From NCBI GenBank assembly GCA_026398415.1, contig JAPLSY010000085.1:1-64000 (forward strand): 64,000 bases of DNA. The letters run 5' to 3'. The position numbers and the translations under genes were made by a program. Shown in pieces: positions 1 to 8,018 of the stretch; position 1 is the stretch's first letter, and each line of letters opens with the position of its first letter. The stretch is from Kiritimatiellota bacterium (GTDB taxonomy: Bacteria; Verrucomicrobiota; Kiritimatiellia; JAAZAB01). Below the pieces are notes generated by a model, which saw only the letters and a list, made by a program, of their open reading frames with translations, did not search any database and had not been told where the DNA came from.

Positions 1-123
1 CTGCATAGGGTAAAGGCGAAAATCATTTTCAAGGATTTATATCTGAGAGAAACAGATAAAAACACGATCAGCTTTTAACCCAAATCATTCAGCTTAAGTA
101 TACAGCCAATAACAAGCAGAAAA
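1..123. other. window edge, upstream region of the first gene
   Basis: No gene is seen in this short leader. An imperfect inverted repeat around positions 40-61 (TCTG, seven bases, CAGA, with flanking T and A runs) could be an operator or the terminator of a gene outside the window. I see no clear Shine-Dalgarno in front of the gene at 124. Confidence 0.3.
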
Positions 124-1734
124 ATGCAGGGGTTGTTTGTGAGCGCGCAGATCCGCAGGCAATTTTATACGGTTTGCTTCGTTGCCCTGTTGCTTTCGTT
201 GGCTTGGCCGGCGATTGGACAAGAAATTCCGCCAAGCCGTACATTCGGCAGAGCTTGGCAACACGCCGGCCATCTCGGAGCCATTATTGTCCCGGGCACA
301 ATTGTGAACGTGCGTCATTTCGGCGCCGCTGGCAATGGAATCGCCAACGACCAGCCCAAGGTTGCCGCCGCCATCGCTTCGTTTGGCGGAATGCCGGGGG
401 TCGTCTACTTTCCCCCCGGTACTTACCTTATGCAGTCGCCCATCATTGTTCCTTCCGGCGTGGTGCTGTGCGGGCAAAGTCCGGAGGATACCACGCTGCT
501 TTTTGACTTTGTCGGGCATGCCATCCAAATATATGGCAACGAGACCGGGCCCTGGATATCCCTGACCAAACCCGCTGCGATGCATGCAGACACGCTCGTT
601 GTTTCCGACGGCAGCGTCTTTTCCGTTGGCGACTATGCCCTCGTCCGGCAGAAGAATGATCCTTCCTGGAATATCACCGATACGTGGGCGTCTTATTCCG
701 CGGGGCAGGTCGTGCGAATAACCGCTGTGGCGGACAATACGTTGACTCTGGAAAGTCCCTTGCGCCACGCGTATCCGCTTGGCCGCAACCCTGAAATCAG
801 GCGCATCAATGCGAACAAGAATAGCGGGGTGGATAATCTTAAACTCGAGCGGTTGCTTGCGGGAGATTCTACGACCCGGGACAATGTGTACACCATTCAT
901 TTCTCGTATGCGGCGCAGGGTTGGGTTCGCGGGGTGCACAGCTACAAAGCTTTTGGCAGTCATATCGCCATTGATAACAGTACCGGGATTGAGGTCGCCG
1001 GCTGTTACATCCATGCTGCCCATGAATATGACGGCGGCGGCTCAGGGTACGGGATTAAGGTGCAGGCCAGAAGCGGCGAATGTTTGATCGAGAACAATAT
1101 CTTGAGGGTGTTGCGCCATGCGATCACGCTGCAGGCGGGCGCGAATGGGAATGTATTCGGCTACAACTACTCGTGCGACGCTAAAAGCGACAGCCATCCC
1201 TCGTGTGCCGGAGACGTGTCGCTGCACGGTAATTATCCCTACGCAAATCTGTTTGAGGGCAACATCGTCGGGCATCTCTGGATCGATAATTCTCACAACG
1301 GCATCAACGGGCCGTTCAACACCTTCTTCCGAAACCGGGCGGAGAATTGCGGTTTCAATATGACCGACCAGCACGCGGACAGCCAAAACGTGGTCGGTAA
1401 CGAGCTTTTCCGGGGAAATTTATTGGCCCGGATCGCTATCGGTAACGGATTTCGTTTAGGGGGTGGAGACCATTTCACCTGCGGCAACAACACTAAAGCC
1501 TGTGGGCGGCAACCTCCGGGCACGGGTGGGCTGGTTGCTTGTTCCTATTATTTAAACGATAATCCGCTTGAAATACCGAAAATGCCGAAATGGTGGACGA
1601 TCCCGGATGGGCTTCCGATTATCGGACCTCCGCGTGATTTTGTATCAGACAAAAATAATCCGGCCCGTGCCCGCTATTTTTCGGGCGGGGTATTGACGGT
1701 CGGCCGGGCGACCAAGGGTCCGGCCTGCGAATAG
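124..1734 (+). CDS. secreted right-handed beta-helix protein, pectate-lyase-3-like
   Basis: This 536-residue protein has an N-terminal hydrophobic signal segment at about residues 14-33 ending near AIG-QE, so it is probably exported. At about residues 60-130 it carries the opening typical of pectate-lyase-superfamily (Pectate_lyase_3) beta-helix proteins: V-x-x-FGAAGNGIANDQP, then a region with YFPPGTYL and a G-x-x-P-x-D-T-T-L turn. Repeating short strands rich in N and G continue to about residue 450, as expected of a parallel beta-helix. It probably binds or cleaves a polysaccharide outside the cytoplasm. The substrate and catalytic residues cannot be read with certainty. It has no operon partner; the next gene runs the other way beyond a repeat and a tRNA. 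Confidence 0.75.
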   Translation: MQGLFVSAQIRRQFYTVCFVALLLSLAWPAIGQEIPPSRTFGRAWQHAGHLGAIIVPGTIVNVRHFGAAGNGIANDQPKVAAAIASFGGMPGVVYFPPGTYLMQSPIIVPSGVVLCGQSPEDTTLLFDFVGHAIQIYGNETGPWISLTKPAAMHADTLVVSDGSVFSVGDYALVRQKNDPSWNITDTWASYSAGQVVRITAVADNTLTLESPLRHAYPLGRNPEIRRINANKNSGVDNLKLERLLAGDSTTRDNVYTIHFSYAAQGWVRGVHSYKAFGSHIAIDNSTGIEVAGCYIHAAHEYDGGGSGYGIKVQARSGECLIENNILRVLRHAITLQAGANGNVFGYNYSCDAKSDSHPSCAGDVSLHGNYPYANLFEGNIVGHLWIDNSHNGINGPFNTFFRNRAENCGFNMTDQHADSQNVVGNELFRGNLLARIAIGNGFRLGGGDHFTCGNNTKACGRQPPGTGGLVACSYYLNDNPLEIPKMPKWWTIPDGLPIIGPPRDFVSDKNNPARARYFSGGVLTVGRATKGPACE

Positions 1735-1741
1735 GAGAAAC

Positions 1742-1838
1742 AAGGGTCGCGTCTCGACATTCGACAAATGGCATGAATGTGTATCGAGACGTGCAACCGG
1801 CGCGAAACTGAAATGTCGAAAGTCGAGACGTGACCCTT
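1742..1838. repeat. 97-bp inverted-repeat element (REP/MITE-like)
   Basis: Two arms of about 24 bases face each other. The left arm (1742-1766) starts AAGGGTCGCGTCTCGAC and the right arm (1814-1838) is its reverse complement with two mismatches. The centre holds a partial copy of the same word (GTATCGAGACG). The size, the long arms and the intergenic position next to a tRNA resemble REP elements mobilised by REP-associated tyrosine transposases. No transposase is present in this window. Confidence 0.6.
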
Positions 1839-1888
1839 TTGATCCAGTGCAGCCACGCAGCGTGTTCACTCCGGCGAACTCTGCTGCG

Positions 1889-1965
1889 TGGCGCGCCCGG
1901 CAGGATTTGAACCTGCAACCCTCTGATCCGAAGTCAGATGCTCTGTCCAATTGAACTACGGGCGC
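1889..1965 (-). tRNA. tRNA-Arg (anticodon TCG)
   Basis: The minus strand folds as a full cloverleaf. The acceptor GCGCCCG pairs with CGGGCGC, the D stem is GTTC/GAGC, the anticodon stem TCTGA/TCAGA encloses CTTCGGA (anticodon TCG), and the T stem is GCAGG/CCTGC with TTCAAAT. The discriminator G is followed by an encoded CCA. A hairpin pairing 1852-1860 with 1884-1892 begins at the CCA end and may serve processing or termination. Confidence 0.95.
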
Positions 1966-2052
1966 AAAGGAAAAATGGTCAATGTATCATGGTTGATGGT
2001 TAATAAACAAAGAAGAATTATATGTTTTTCCTAATTCATCTGCCCACCGCCG

Positions 2053-2469
2053 TCAGTCTTCCAACCCCGGTTCGCGGCGGCGCGTCTTTTTTATGCCTTG
2101 GAGGCGCTTTGCGCCCAGCATGCGTTCCTTCTGACGCCGGGAGCGGCGACGCTTCTGGCGGCGGATTTTTTCAATCGCTTGCCGCCGGGCGCTTTGCTCC
2201 CCGCACTGACGCGTTTCCAGGCGGTCGCATAGTTCGCGCCGGGCCAGGAACCGGTTTTGTTCCCGGAAACGCGTCTGGCCGCATTTAACATCAAGTCCCG
2301 TGGGGCGGTGGCGCAAATAGACGCAGGACGAAGTTTTGTTCACCTTTTGTCCGCCCTTGCCGGAACCCAGGATGAATTTTTCCTCCAGCTCCGGCTCCCG
2401 GATACCGAGGGCCAGCATCCGTGCCGTAAGCGCGTCCTTTTTTGTTTGACTGACGGGCGATTCATTCAT
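2053..2469 (-). CDS. peptide chain release factor-like protein (MTRFR/ArfB-type GGQ domain)
   Basis: This 138-residue protein contains only the catalytic release-factor domain. It has GSGKGGQKVNKTSSCV at about residues 36-51, with the GGQ that triggers peptidyl-tRNA hydrolysis, then VKCGQTRFREQNR and a long, very basic C-terminal tail. It lacks the codon-recognition domains of RF1/RF2. Known family members of this shape (ArfB, mitochondrial C12orf65/MTRFR) rescue stalled ribosomes, with the basic tail entering the mRNA channel or contacting tRNA. I infer ribosome rescue here. It is monocistronic. The QTRxxxQNR pattern favours the MTRFR-like branch over classical ArfB. Confidence 0.85.
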   Translation of the reverse strand: MNESPVSQTKKDALTARMLALGIREPELEEKFILGSGKGGQKVNKTSSCVYLRHRPTGLDVKCGQTRFREQNRFLARRELCDRLETRQCGEQSARRQAIEKIRRQKRRRSRRQKERMLGAKRLQGIKKTRRREPGLED

Positions 2470-2583
2470 AAGTTAGGTCTTCTATTGATGTAAGCACTTT
2501 TTACCACGGATGACGTGGATTTGCCAGAGGCAAGACATAATCGGCGAAGTTTATAAACGTGTGCATATTTTAAGCGCCAAACC
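2470..2583. other. divergent intergenic region with a short CACGGAT-type repeat
   Basis: This gap separates the divergent release factor and MFS-HEAT genes, so promoters for both should lie here. Around 2502-2520 it holds ACCACGGATGACGTGGAT, the same dispersed word that forms the inverted repeat at 7833-7917. Confidence 0.4.
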
Positions 2584-4890
2584 GTGCAAATGCAGGATAT
2601 TACCAACGTTCAGAAAATCCGGGCTTTCCCTTGGTATTACAGTGGCCAGGCTGCCAATATTGTTTTCGTTCTACTGAGTTGGTTTGGCCCGATTCTGCCG
2701 TTGTTCCTCGATGCCCTGGGATTGACCAAAACCCAAATCGGTTTGATCCTGGCGATTCCCTTTTTCTGTACCCCGGTTTCCCTGTTGGTGTCGCGGTGGA
2801 TCCAGCGCCGGGGCGTAAAGAAAATGTTCCTTTGGAGTTTGGGGCTGCGCACGCTTGTTACGGGCGGGCTTTGTGCGGCGCCGGCGTTGCTTTTGTGGGC
2901 CGGTGTGCCGGTGGTGTTTATCTGGGTCGTGGCCGTCTCCCTGGTGTTCTCGATGTGTCGTGTCATCGGGGAAACCGGAATGCTGTCATGGGCGCGGGAA
3001 TTTATTCCCAACCGGCTCCGGGGCAGAACGGATGCGACCAACGCCATTATTTCCGGTATGGTCAGCCTGCTGACGTCGCTCCTGGCAGCGGTTATCTTGA
3101 AATACATCACAGGTCTTCACGGCTACATCCTGTTGGTGTTGTTGAGCCTGCCTTTTGGTCTCGGGTCGCTCTTTTTGCTCGCGCTTGTACCCGGCGGCAA
3201 GCCAGTCCAGGTGGAAGTGGACCGACACAGTGTTGCCCATGATTATTTGCAGGTTCTGAAAGATCGTAATTTTTTGACATACGAGGTGGGGCAAAGTCTG
3301 TTCATCCTGGCGTCGTCCGCGTTTGCCTTTTTACCGTTATTCATGCAAGGACAGATTGGTTTATCGGTTGACAAGGTATTGATGTTGAGTGCCTGTTTCT
3401 GGAGCGGAATTCTGGCGTCCGGCTATCTGTGGGGATGGAGTGCAGACCGGTTTGGTAGTAAGCCGGTAATGTTGACCGGCCTGCTTTTGGTCATATTCAT
3501 GCCGCTTTGGCTGTTTCTTATGCCCTCGGCCAGCGTCTGGAGTATGAGCGTGGCCATTATGACTTACGTTTATTTCGGGATAGCCATACAGGGTTGGGGC
3601 GCCGGCGCCAACCGGTATTATTATGTCGACGTAATTCCGGCCAACAATTATAATCAGGCATATTATCCAATTCACTTTACATTGTGCGGTTTGTCCGCGG
3701 CGTTTGGGCCTCTGCTGGCCGGCGCCCTGCTGGATTACTTCCGTCCCCTGAGTGCAAACTGGCGCTTCATCCACGTCAATCAGTTCTCGCCGTTGTTTGG
3801 CGTCAGCCTGCTTCTGTTTATCGGTGCGCTCTACGGGTTAAGACGCTTGCGCAAGGATGACTCCGTCCAGCCTGGAAAATTCATGTCCATGTTCATCCAG
3901 GGCAATCCGCTGTTGGCGTTCAATTCCATGATCCGTTACCGATTTGCAGATGACGAATGGGACCGACTTTCCACGACGCGGCATATGGGTGATGCGGAGA
4001 GCCCCCTGAGCGTTGCGGAGCTGCTGGAAGCCATTACGGATCCCAGTTTTAATGTGCGTTATGAGGCCATCCTCGCTATCGCGCGTATGCCGTCGCAGGC
4101 GCAATTGACCGATGCGCTCATTCATATCCTTGACAGCAAGGAACCTGACCTCTGCGTGGCGGCCGGCTGGGCCCTGGGACGGATTGGCGACCGGCGGGCT
4201 GTTCCCGCCCTGCGCCGCGCCCTGGCTTCTGAATATGCACTCCTGCGTTCGCGCAGTGCGCGTTCCCTGGCTAACATGGGCGATGCCGAGGCCGCGCCGA
4301 TCCTGCTCAATCTCTTCAGGACGGAACGGCATAATGGCATTCGCGTGGCCTATGCCTCGGCCTTGGGTGTCTTCCGGGTGGGCCAGGCGCTGGATGATCT
4401 GCTGGTCTTGCTGGACCGGCTTCCGGATGATAATCTGCGTAGTGAAGTGACCTTGGCGATTGTGCGCATCATGGGCGGCGAAAACCATTTTGTCCACCTG
4501 TGGCGCATGACCCGCTCGGATTTCGGCACCGGTGTTGCGGAAGCTATGGCCGCCATGCGCAACCACCTAAGCTCCGACCTGCTGTCGCACCTGGGGATTG
4601 GCGAGGCGCTGGATGCGGTCGAGCAAACAATGGGCGGTCAGAATATTCCTGCCGGAGCGGCCGCATTGGGCCGCCTCATTCGGCAAATGCCCCTCGATCG
4701 GTTGGAGGCGAATCAGCGAACAGTGCTGGAAGCCTGCGCGTCTCGGTTGGCAAACACAGGTACGGGGCGCATCGATTATATTCTTATTCTCCTGGCGCTG
4801 AATGGCTTGCACGTTGCCTTGGTCATCCTGCGCCGGCAACAGGAGCGCGAAAAGAAGGACGACGCAGAACAGATGGTAGATGACAGATGA
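2584..4890 (+). CDS. MFS transporter fused to C-terminal HEAT repeats
   Basis: Residues about 15-430 form twelve hydrophobic segments of a major facilitator. An R-x-x-RRGVKK loop follows TM2, and there is an RLRGRTDA loop. After a linker, residues about 478-690 are soluble and built from HEAT/PBS-lyase-type repeats: VRYEAILAIARM, LCVAAGWALGRIGDRRAVPALRRAL and LRSRSARSLANMGDAEAAPIL are successive units. A permease with a cytoplasmic scaffold suggests that transport is coupled to a partner protein; substrate and partner are unknown. The gene stands alone. Its last codons (about EQMVDDR) lie inside a dispersed GACGGA-type repeat, so the C-terminal tail is probably not functional. Confidence 0.85.
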   Translation: MQMQDITNVQKIRAFPWYYSGQAANIVFVLLSWFGPILPLFLDALGLTKTQIGLILAIPFFCTPVSLLVSRWIQRRGVKKMFLWSLGLRTLVTGGLCAAPALLLWAGVPVVFIWVVAVSLVFSMCRVIGETGMLSWAREFIPNRLRGRTDATNAIISGMVSLLTSLLAAVILKYITGLHGYILLVLLSLPFGLGSLFLLALVPGGKPVQVEVDRHSVAHDYLQVLKDRNFLTYEVGQSLFILASSAFAFLPLFMQGQIGLSVDKVLMLSACFWSGILASGYLWGWSADRFGSKPVMLTGLLLVIFMPLWLFLMPSASVWSMSVAIMTYVYFGIAIQGWGAGANRYYYVDVIPANNYNQAYYPIHFTLCGLSAAFGPLLAGALLDYFRPLSANWRFIHVNQFSPLFGVSLLLFIGALYGLRRLRKDDSVQPGKFMSMFIQGNPLLAFNSMIRYRFADDEWDRLSTTRHMGDAESPLSVAELLEAITDPSFNVRYEAILAIARMPSQAQLTDALIHILDSKEPDLCVAAGWALGRIGDRRAVPALRRALASEYALLRSRSARSLANMGDAEAAPILLNLFRTERHNGIRVAYASALGVFRVGQALDDLLVLLDRLPDDNLRSEVTLAIVRIMGGENHFVHLWRMTRSDFGTGVAEAMAAMRNHLSSDLLSHLGIGEALDAVEQTMGGQNIPAGAAALGRLIRQMPLDRLEANQRTVLEACASRLANTGTGRIDYILILLALNGLHVALVILRRQQEREKKDDAEQMVDDR

Positions 4891-4927
4891 CGAGGACGGA
4901 TAACGGACGACGGATGACAGACGACAG
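4872..4927. repeat. dispersed GACGGA/GACAGA-type low-complexity repeat (family A)
   Basis: The stretch is an irregular chain of GATGACAGA, GACGGATAACGGACGACGGA and GATGACAGACGACAG words. Similar chains occur at 7395-7442, 15286-15320 (reverse orientation), 18574-18620, 19834-19859 (reverse) and 45841-45880 (reverse). It overlaps the end of the upstream CDS. Confidence 0.7.
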
Positions 4928-4962
4928 CCTGCCCTGCGAAGCCTTGGCGAAGCAGGGGCGAC
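4928..4962. repeat. GAAGC-type palindromic repeat (family F)
   Basis: CCCTGCGAAGCC and its near reverse complement GGCGAAGCAGGG form a hairpin. The same type of element, built around GCGAAGCxxTGGCGAAGC or GCCAAAGCTATGGCGG, recurs at 7454-7484 and inside the membrane glycosyltransferase gene at 43679-43742. Confidence 0.6.
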
Positions 4963-5039
4963 AGAAGATGGATACAAGCGGTTACGAGAAATCAATAAAA
5001 GTACAAGTTGGGTTTTGTGTCAAAAAAAGGAGAAGTCAA

Positions 5040-5681
5040 ATGGCGACGCAGATTCGGAACGGACAAAAGATCGTGTTCATCGGCGATAGTATTACCGATT
5101 GCGGCCGGCGGGATTCCCGTCGGCCATTGGGCGACGGCTACGTAAAATTGTTTGCGGATTTCATGATCATCCGGGAATCGGCCAAACGAGTCGAAATCAT
5201 TAATAAGGGCATTAGCGGCGACAATGCGGTGGGGCTCCGTAATCGCTGGACGGACGATATCTTGCGCAACCGGCCGGACTGGCTGTCGATCAAGATTGGC
5301 ATTAACGATCTGCATGGTCATGTTTTTTCCGGAAACAAGGACCTGGCGCCTCAGTCGTACGAAGCCGCCTATCGGGAAATCCTGGAGCGCACACGCCAAG
5401 CCCTGCCGAAATGCCGGATTCTGCTGGTGGATCCGTTTTACATCAGCCGTGATGCCGCGCCCAACAGTCAGCGCAAGCAGGTCTTGGATCGGATGCCGGA
5501 TTACCTGGCCATAGTCGAGAAACTGAGCCGCACCTTCAAGACGTGGCATATCAAAACACACGAACTGTTCGGGCGTCTATTGAAATACTATGAGCCTGAC
5601 ACGTTTTGTGCCGAGCCGGTCCACCCGAACCCGACTGGTCATTTAGTCATTGCCGAAGCGATTTATCAGGCCTTGAGCTGA
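5040..5681 (+). CDS. SGNH/GDSL-family hydrolase (cytoplasmic)
   Basis: I chose this ATG because an AAGGAGAAG Shine-Dalgarno sits just upstream; longer in-frame starts run into repeat DNA. The 213-residue product has the SGNH blocks in order: IVFIGDSITDCGRR (block I, nucleophile Ser), GISGD (block II Gly), IKIGINDLHG (block III Asn) and EPVHPNPTGH (block V, Asp/His region, here Pro-Val-His). Members are esterases, lipases or carbohydrate acetyl-esterases. There is no signal peptide, so it should act in the cytoplasm, perhaps on acetylated sugars. The substrate is unknown. Confidence 0.85.
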   Translation: MATQIRNGQKIVFIGDSITDCGRRDSRRPLGDGYVKLFADFMIIRESAKRVEIINKGISGDNAVGLRNRWTDDILRNRPDWLSIKIGINDLHGHVFSGNKDLAPQSYEAAYREILERTRQALPKCRILLVDPFYISRDAAPNSQRKQVLDRMPDYLAIVEKLSRTFKTWHIKTHELFGRLLKYYEPDTFCAEPVHPNPTGHLVIAEAIYQALS

Positions 5682-5762
5682 CAAAGGGGGCACGAAAGGC
5701 CATATGGAACGAAAGGGATTCAATCGTTCAATGGATTGCGGGTACATGTTTTCTGATAGCCG

Positions 5763-5793
5763 ATTTGCACTTTGCACGCTCCACGCTCGCCGC
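5763..5793. repeat. dispersed TTTGCACTTTGCACGC-type repeat
   Basis: TTTGCACTTTGCACGCTCC followed by ACGCTCGCC is a short run of near-tandem words in the leader of the TPR gene. It belongs to the same class of low-complexity intergenic sequence as the other dispersed repeats. Confidence 0.35.
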
Positions 5794-5826
5794 TCTATGT
5801 GCTTTTCTGATTCCGCTTGACGGCGT

Positions 5827-6879
5827 ATGCGGAGGAGTCTTAATGTACGCTTCATGCAACATTGGAATCATATCCTGCGTGTGGGTCTGGCCGGGCTCTT
5901 GCTTGTTGCGCTGACGGGTGGGGGCTGGGCGGAAGACAAAAAGGAAGACAAAAAGGAAGAGACCAAGCAAGCCCGGCACGACTTGGGCTGGTGGGAGCAT
6001 TACCGGCCGGTCGAGGCGACCCCGGAAACGCAGTTGGCTTGGATCAACGAGCTCAAGGCCGCCGGTCATACCATCCGGGCCTCGAAAGCCTGCCTGGCGC
6101 TGGTGAATGCCTGGCCGGAATCTCCGCAGGCGCCCGTGGCGCAATTGACTTACTGTCGCCTGCTGGAACAGCGCGGCAAGCCGGCCAAGGCTTTTGAGGA
6201 ATACCAGTTCCTGGTGGCGGCCTATGCCGGTTTTTTCCCGTACGACGAGGTCCTGGACCGCATGTATGCCATTGCGGATGGCATGGCCACGCGCGACCGG
6301 TATTTCCTGTTTGTCAAGTACCAGACACCGGAAGAGGCTATCCCCATGTTTGAGAAGCTGATCCGGAACGGCACCCAGTGGAAGCGGGCGGCCGAACTGC
6401 AATTCCGCATAGCGCGGATTTATGAAAAGACCCAGCAATACGATATGGCCATTGAAGCCTACGGTACCTACCATCAGCGTTATCCCGTGAGCCCATTGGC
6501 CGAACAGGCTTTGTTCGGCCAGGGGCGATGCTGTTATGAATATTCCCGCGAAAATCCCGTGGCCTTGGATTTACGCGAAAATGCCGTGGCGGTGCTACAG
6601 GGATTCCTCGACTGGTATCCCTACAGCGACATGGCGGCGGAAGCGCGGACCTGCTTGGCTGACCTTCAGCGCGATCTGGCCGGCGGCCTGTACGGTCAGG
6701 CTGTGCTCTATGAAAAGACCGCCCGGTTCACCAGTGACAAGCAGGAGCGTGCTAATAGTCTGGTTGCCGCCCGGATCTGCTATGAGCGGGTGATTGACGA
6801 ATTTCCCCATTCGGAGTGGGTGGAAAAGGCCCGTGTACGTATCGCGGCGATCAATCAACAACGGGGGGGGAATTCATGA
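5827..6879 (+). CDS. exported TPR-repeat protein (BamD/YbgF-like)
   Basis: The 350-residue product has an N-terminal signal segment (ILRVGLAGLLLVALTGGGWA) followed by a charged DKKEDKKEE linker. Helical TPR-like repeats follow from about residue 60 to the end, for example AAELQFRIARIYEKTQQYDMAIEAYGTYHQRYP and AARICYERVIDEFPHSEWVEKARVRI. Such proteins (BamD, CpoB) act as periplasmic scaffolds of envelope machines. The start is uncertain: ATG at 5854 also fits, and GGAGGAG at 5831-5837 is better spaced for neither. The stop overlaps the following lptE-like start by ATGA, so the pair is translationally coupled and this protein probably also serves outer-membrane assembly. Confidence 0.75.
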   Translation: MRRSLNVRFMQHWNHILRVGLAGLLLVALTGGGWAEDKKEDKKEETKQARHDLGWWEHYRPVEATPETQLAWINELKAAGHTIRASKACLALVNAWPESPQAPVAQLTYCRLLEQRGKPAKAFEEYQFLVAAYAGFFPYDEVLDRMYAIADGMATRDRYFLFVKYQTPEEAIPMFEKLIRNGTQWKRAAELQFRIARIYEKTQQYDMAIEAYGTYHQRYPVSPLAEQALFGQGRCCYEYSRENPVALDLRENAVAVLQGFLDWYPYSDMAAEARTCLADLQRDLAGGLYGQAVLYEKTARFTSDKQERANSLVAARICYERVIDEFPHSEWVEKARVRIAAINQQRGGNS

Positions 6880-7391
6880 TTTACAAATGCATGGCCATAC
6901 TGCTGGGGATGGCGCTCGTGCTACTGACACTGCCGGGGTGTGTGGGCTATCAACTGGGTAGTACGCTGCCGCCGGATGTAAAAGCCATTTATGTGCAGCT
7001 CTTTATCAACAAGTGCAACGAACCCCTGTTGGAAATTGACACCACCAATGCGACCATCGCCGAGTTTCAGAAGGACGGCACTCTGCGTATCGTGCCCAAG
7101 GGCGAGGCCGATGTTCTTCTGGAAACTACGTTGAACGGCATGACGCTGACGCCCTTGCGCTATGACCAGACGATAGACAAAAACAAGCCAAACGAATACC
7201 GGCTGACCCTAAATGTGTCGTTTGTACTGAAACGCGCCAAGACCAAGGAGATTATGAACGAGGCGTCCGTAGTCGGTGAATCCACGTTTACTTTTATAGG
7301 CAATCTCAACAGTTCCAAGCGCGCGGCCATTCCCCAAGCATCGGAAGACCTGGCCAAGCGGATTGTCGAAAAAGTGGTGGAAACCTGGTGA
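6876..7391 (+). CDS. lptE: LptE-like LPS-assembly lipoprotein
   Basis: Translation starts at the ATG of the ATGA overlap with the TPR gene. The product is 171 residues with a lipoprotein signal ending LPGC (Cys22). The body reads GYQLGSTLPPDVKAIYVQLFINKC, the usual beginning of LptE/RlpB-type proteins, and a later stretch resembles VxxELTxAlrxxL-type strands. LptE plugs the LptD barrel that inserts lipopolysaccharide into the outer leaflet. Together with lpxD in this window it implies an LPS-bearing outer membrane. LptE families diverge strongly, so the assignment rests on the N-terminal pattern and size. Confidence 0.7.
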   Translation: MIYKCMAILLGMALVLLTLPGCVGYQLGSTLPPDVKAIYVQLFINKCNEPLLEIDTTNATIAEFQKDGTLRIVPKGEADVLLETTLNGMTLTPLRYDQTIDKNKPNEYRLTLNVSFVLKRAKTKEIMNEASVVGESTFTFIGNLNSSKRAAIPQASEDLAKRIVEKVVETW

Positions 7392-7394
7392 GGT

Positions 7395-7484
7395 GGCGGA
7401 AGACAGACGACGGACACCGGACGACAGAGGACAGATGACGGATTCTGGCTGACCTTCCGCCGCCGCCAAAGCTATGGCGGACAC
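7395..7484. repeat. family A chain followed by a family F palindrome
   Basis: Positions 7395-7442 are a chain of GACAGACGACGGACACC-type words. Positions 7454-7484 hold CCGCCGCCGCCAAAGC-TATGGCGGACACG, a short palindrome. The same pairing of the two repeat types, in the same order, occurs at 4872-4962. Confidence 0.6.
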
Positions 7485-7506
7485 GCTGACCGCTGGCTTC
7501 TGGCAA

Positions 7507-7782
7507 TCAGGCCTTTGGCTGGGCCAGTGCCGCGATCTTAGCCGATGCGCGTCGCTTTCGACGGATGGCGGTGTTTTTCTTGATAATGCCCTTGATGGCG
7601 GCCTTATCAAGGATCGAGCAGTAATCGCTGAATACTTTGCGGCTTTTATCCACATCTTTGGCCGCGCATACTTCGAAAAGCTGGCGCCGCAGGGTGCTGA
7701 TTTTGGATTTAGCGGCCTTGTTTCTCTGGCGCGCTTTTTCCGAGACGCGCATCCGCTTAACGGCACTGTGAATATTAGGCAT
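7507..7782 (-). CDS. rpsT: 30S ribosomal protein S20
   Basis: This small basic 91-residue protein begins MPNIHSAVKRMRVSEKARQRNKAAKS and contains IIKKNTAIRRKRR, the hallmark of bacterial S20, which binds 16S rRNA early in 30S assembly. Its length matches the family. A GGAG Shine-Dalgarno lies just upstream on the minus strand. The leader (7804-7820) contains a perfect hairpin TGCGGGC-TAT-GCCCGCA, which may affect expression. Confidence 0.97.
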   Translation of the reverse strand: MPNIHSAVKRMRVSEKARQRNKAAKSKISTLRRQLFEVCAAKDVDKSRKVFSDYCSILDKAAIKGIIKKNTAIRRKRRASAKIAALAQPKA

Positions 7783-7803
7783 AGTATAAACTCCTTGTTC
7801 TAA

Positions 7804-7820
7804 TGCGGGCTATGCCCGCA
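7804..7820 (-). promoter_or_regulatory. hairpin in the rpsT leader
   Basis: A perfect 7-bp stem with a 3-base loop (TGCGGGC, TAT, GCCCGCA) lies about 20 bases before the rpsT start codon and just upstream of its ribosome-binding site. It could be a translational control element or another small palindromic repeat. No T-run follows, so it is not an obvious intrinsic terminator. Confidence 0.35.
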
Positions 7821-7832
7821 ACCCAAAACAAT

Positions 7833-7917
7833 CAACCACGGATTACACTGATGACACGGATAGAGGAGCAATTGCACATAGGTTAACTCATTCCATATCC
7901 GTGCCATCCGTGGTTAA
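7833..7917. repeat. inverted repeat of the AACCACGGAT family (family D)
   Basis: The left arm CAACCACGGATTACACTGAT (continuing to 7862) faces a right arm at 7895-7917 whose reverse complement is AACCACGGATGGCACGGAT. Both are copies of one dispersed word in opposite orientation, separated by about 32 bases. A single copy occurs near 2502-2520. Confidence 0.6.
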
Positions 7918-8018
7918 TATTCTTGTTTTTTCGCGGTTTCGAGTTAGCCGCCCAACTCGTTGCAATGGCCGGTAATTTGAAACATTGCCCCGGGGAAGTC
8001 AAGCGCGGATTTGAAGTT

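Noticed and set aside
1619-1950. Open frames on the minus strand over the tRNA-Arg region
   Set aside because: They read through the tRNA and the palindromic element, a well-known artefact; no protein family is recognised.
3361-4566. Long minus-strand frames opposite the MFS-HEAT gene
   Set aside because: They are shadows with high Arg/Pro/His content, no start signals and no recognised family.
4872-7442. CRISPR-like arrays suggested by the repeated GACGGA words
   Set aside because: The words are irregular, not separated by unique spacers of constant length, and no cas genes are present.
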